This document shows positions 61,532 through 64,000 of a stretch of 64,000 bases of DNA, piece after piece. The notes beneath the pieces were generated by a model. The model saw nothing but the letters and a program-made list of their open reading frames with translations. It made no database searches and was not told the origin of the DNA. The DNA is taken from contig NZ_JNLE01000003.1 of NCBI RefSeq assembly GCF_000702945.1, positions 1,783,501 to 1,847,500 on the forward strand, written 5' to 3'. Every line of letters begins with the position of its first letter. Positions within the stretch are counted from its first letter, which is position 1. The position numbers and the translations under genes were made by a program. Source of the stretch: Clostridium sp. KNHs205 (GTDB lineage: Bacteria; Bacillota; Clostridia; Lachnospirales; Lachnospiraceae).

Positions 61532-64000
61532 TTAAATATTACTTATTGGACAAGGAGTCAGAGTTTCAAATAAAATATGTGGCAAAAGAGGCTTGCTGTA
61601 AATATATCCCTGAATAATATCACATTTATTTTTCTTTAAAGCCTCTAATTGTTCTGCCTTCTCAACACCTTCTGCGATAACCTCAAGCTTCATGCTGTGA
61701 GCCAGATGGATGATTCCGGAAGCTATCTGTGCATCTTTTTCATTGCTGCTGATGTTGTTCACAAAGGACTTGTCCATTTTAAGAGTATTAATTGGTATAT
61801 TCGTCAGATAATTCAAGGAGGAATAGCCTGTACCGAAATCATCCAGTGATATACGGATACCCAAGTCCTGCAGGGAGGTTAATTGCACAGAGGCCTTTGT
61901 AAGAGAAGATACCAAAGTACTTTCTGTTACCTCCAGTTCCAGGTTGCAGGCAGGAAGACCGGTTTCCGCTAAAATATTACGAACCACATCGATAAAATTC
62001 GCCTTACTTAATTGAACACTGGAGATATTGACAGAGACAATAAGTGATGGAAATCCATGATCTATAAGGGTTTTATTAAATATACATGCTTCTTTTAGAA
62101 TCCACTCACCAAGTTCTGTAATCATGCCGCTTTCTTCTGCTATCGGTATAAATTCCACAGGATTCAGTTCACCCAGTTTCTGGTTGCGGATACGCATAAG
62201 TGCCTCAAAGCCTGTCATCTTTTCTTTGCGGATATTGTATTGAGGCTGATATACCACATAGATTTCTTCGTTGGCAATGGCATGGCGTAAAACCTCGGTA
62301 ATAAGGGAACTGCGGTTTAACTCTTCCTCCATGGTCACGTCAAAAAGTGTATATTTGTTTTTACCGGTATCTTTTGATTTGTACATGGCAATATCGGCAT
62401 TTTTAATCAGTGTTGTATGAGTAAGCCCATTCTTTGGATACAAAGCAATTCCGATGCTCATGGATACATAGATGGACTCATTGTTTATATGAAAAGGAGT
62501 TTTTAGCGATTCAATAACAGAGGCCGCAAAATCCAGGGCTTCTTTCTCGCTGTCCAGATTCTCGCGAAAAAGAAGGAATTCATCCCCTCCGGCTCTGGCC
62601 AGAATATCGTCTCCGGAGGTAAGGGAGAGCAGATGGGCAGCTGTTTGTGACAACAGATTATCCCCGTATTCATGACCCAAGGTATCATTAACTGTCTTAA
62701 AATCATCCAGATCCACAAAATAAACGGCATGCAGCTTATTAGACCCCGGTGAGGAAGCAATAGTCTGATTAACTCTTTCAATAAAGGACATCTTGTTAGG
62801 AAGGTTCGTTAAAACATCGTGATAGGCGAGATATTCAATGTGATTATAATTAAGCCTCAATTGTTCTTCTTTGGTTATAAGCTCTTCGTGCATGGCAGAA
62901 AGTTCGTTGTAGCTGCTTCTGACAATATGCAGCATTTTATTTAGATTCCTGGAGAGCTCACCGAATTCATTCCTGGATTTTATATTACTTTGTGCTTTTA
63001 GGTTACCCTCGGAAGCAACCCGCAGCGTATTTTTGATTTCAATAATGGGTTCTGTGTAAATATCAGCTATACGATTGCCGGCGAGATATATAACCAGAGA
63101 ACAGCCGATAATTCCAATGAGGAAAATATATAAGATAATTCTTGCAAGACCGGTCACACTTCCTACATCCTGTTTCATGATAATGACCCAGCCGGTATTT
63201 TTTAAGATGCTGTAGCCGTAGATGGTATCTGTTGCTTCAAAGACATATTGAAAATTTCCGGAGGCATTAGCCTTACCACTATAGAAATCAGTTACAAGCC
63301 TGCCCAGCTGATCGTCCTTTATATTGGTACCGATGTACCTGCTGTCAGGATGATAGATATAATTACCGTATTTATCCAGACAAAAGGCATAGTCCTTTTT
63401 ACCGGAGGATAAAGTACTCATATAGTCATTGAGACTTTGGAGATTCAAGGTACTAACCAGATAACCCAGAGTTATCTTACTATTCGAACGGCTCTTAATG
63501 GGAGAACCGATTTCAATGAAATACTGACTGGAGCCATTCTCCTGCTTTTTCTTAATAATACCGCTGACGCCGCAGGCTGGATTGCCCGTGGCCTTCATAT
63601 AGGATAACGTAAGGTTGTCGGATAATTTTGTATTGATGCGTTGTTTTTCTGTACTTAGGATAACGGTATTATTTGTATTAAATATTTGAATGTTCTGATA
63701 ATAGGGCATAGTATTGCTCTGACGGATTAATAAATCCATAGCATTGTTATAGAGAATTTTTTCATCGTTTTTTCCTGTGGAATCAGAGGACAGGGCAAAG
63801 GCATAATCGTAAATATCACTTTCTGTAGCAAGAAGGCTGGTTTCTGACTGTTTACCGCTAAGAAATATCTGAAGTCCCTGCTGTCCTGTTACAGCTCGTT
63901 GCTCAAGGTTTGTTTTTTCGGTCCTGATCAGCTTTCCGGTCATCAGATGATAGGAAAGTACAGAAAGGAGGATAATAGGAAGGATAGATAATATAAATAA
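61532..64000 (-). CDS. Membrane Cache-HAMP-GGDEF-EAL protein, 5' end outside window
   Basis: The frame remains open to the last base, and the residues before the ATG at 63943 read as a transmembrane helix (LFILSILPIILLSVLSYHLM), so the true start is beyond the window. The visible part has an extracytoplasmic Cache-like sensor (to about the second transmembrane helix encoded near 63060-63130), a HAMP-like linker, a GGDEF domain with intact ARAGGDEF, and an EAL domain with intact FEALMR, SVNIS, ELEVTES, LDDFGTGYSS, MDKSF and AEGVE motifs. Both cyclase and phosphodiesterase activities are possible. The usual RxxD inhibitory site before GGDEF reads TSGD, so product inhibition is probably absent. 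It controls cyclic di-GMP in response to an external ligand not identifiable here. Confidence 0.92.
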   Translation of the reverse strand, partial: LFILSILPIILLSVLSYHLMTGKLIRTEKTNLEQRAVTGQQGLQIFLSGKQSETSLLATESDIYDYAFALSSDSTGKNDEKILYNNAMDLLIRQSNTMPYYQNIQIFNTNNTVILSTEKQRINTKLSDNLTLSYMKATGNPACGVSGIIKKKQENGSSQYFIEIGSPIKSRSNSKITLGYLVSTLNLQSLNDYMSTLSSGKKDYAFCLDKYGNYIYHPDSRYIGTNIKDDQLGRLVTDFYSGKANASGNFQYVFEATDTIYGYSILKNTGWVIIMKQDVGSVTGLARIILYIFLIGIIGCSLVIYLAGNRIADIYTEPIIEIKNTLRVASEGNLKAQSNIKSRNEFGELSRNLNKMLHIVRSSYNELSAMHEELITKEEQLRLNYNHIEYLAYHDVLTNLPNKMSFIERVNQTIASSPGSNKLHAVYFVDLDDFKTVNDTLGHEYGDNLLSQTAAHLLSLTSGDDILARAGGDEFLLFRENLDSEKEALDFAASVIESLKTPFHINNESIYVSMSIGIALYPKNGLTHTTLIKNADIAMYKSKDTGKNKYTLFDVTMEEELNRSSLITEVLRHAIANEEIYVVYQPQYNIRKEKMTGFEALMRIRNQKLGELNPVEFIPIAEESGMITELGEWILKEACIFNKTLIDHGFPSLIVSVNISSVQLSKANFIDVVRNILAETGLPACNLELEVTESTLVSSLTKASVQLTSLQDLGIRISLDDFGTGYSSLNYLTNIPINTLKMDKSFVNNISSNEKDAQIASGIIHLAHSMKLEVIAEGVEKAEQLEALKKNKCDIIQGYIYSKPLLPHILFETLTPCPISNI

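Overview
The window looks like chromosomal DNA of a spore-forming, strictly anaerobic, plant-polysaccharide-degrading member of the Clostridia, most probably Lachnospiraceae. The support is moderate-to-low GC, AGGAGG-type ribosome sites with frequent GTG/TTG starts, a T-box-controlled pheST operon, an mcsA-mcsB-clpC stress operon, SpoIID-like and LysM-GH18 spore-type proteins, a rubrerythrin and several glycoside hydrolases. I do not name a genus. Both ends cut a gene.

Layout. 1-5.0 kb: two secreted glycanases (a clan GH-A enzyme with a CBM13 lectin domain, and a GH30 xylanase with CBM6) and a cytoplasmic GH27. 5.2-10.1 kb (minus strand): an ABC-2 exporter with its tandem-HTH MerR regulator, a LysM-GH18 protein whose catalytic residues are gone, and an AraC regulator. 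10.7-16.2 kb: an operon of two ABC half-transporters flanking a DUF1854 protein. 16.5-22.9 kb: GH3, GH67 alpha-glucuronidase and an acetylesterase, i.e. intracellular finishing of acetylated glucuronoxylan fragments. 23.5-29.9 kb: a SpoIID-domain protein, a BrkB-type membrane protein, and an ABC system controlled by a LytTR/ABC-ATPase fusion. 30.1-34.3 kb: T-box, pheS, pheT. 34.7-38.8 kb: a large Ig-like surface protein, then a repeat-rich zone around VanZ and a small membrane protein. 38.9-44.9 kb: an extended M29 aminopeptidase and purE-M-N-D. 45.2-49.1 kb: two exported cell-wall proteins sharing a cadherin-like domain. 49.1-53.9 kb: a GntR regulator in the place often held by CtsR, then mcsA, mcsB and clpC. 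54-64 kb: radA, a small soluble MCP-like protein, a 50-residue minus-strand ORF, rubrerythrin, an MFS transporter, a holin-like protein, an HExxH protein, tRNA-Trp, and a Cache-GGDEF-EAL protein running off the right edge.

The least explained material is structural rather than enzymatic. (1) Two homologous roughly 200-bp near-palindromes (23014-23209 and 34344-34553) keep the same fold and loop while their stem sequences differ. (2) Short purine-rich tandem arrays occur in several genes. Two are in-frame insertions in conserved proteins. Two clearly repeat the stop-codon region of the gene they follow, and a third lies just past another stop codon. (3) The ABC-DUF1854-ABC operon pairs two transporters that share an unusual N-terminal PH-like plus zinc-ribbon module. 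(4) Several regulators sit beside well-formed candidate operators: MerR (two 24-bp dyads), GntR (a perfect 23-bp dyad on its own -10) and LytTR-ABC (a 12-bp direct repeat at 21-bp spacing). All functional statements are read from sequence and family knowledge; no search was run.
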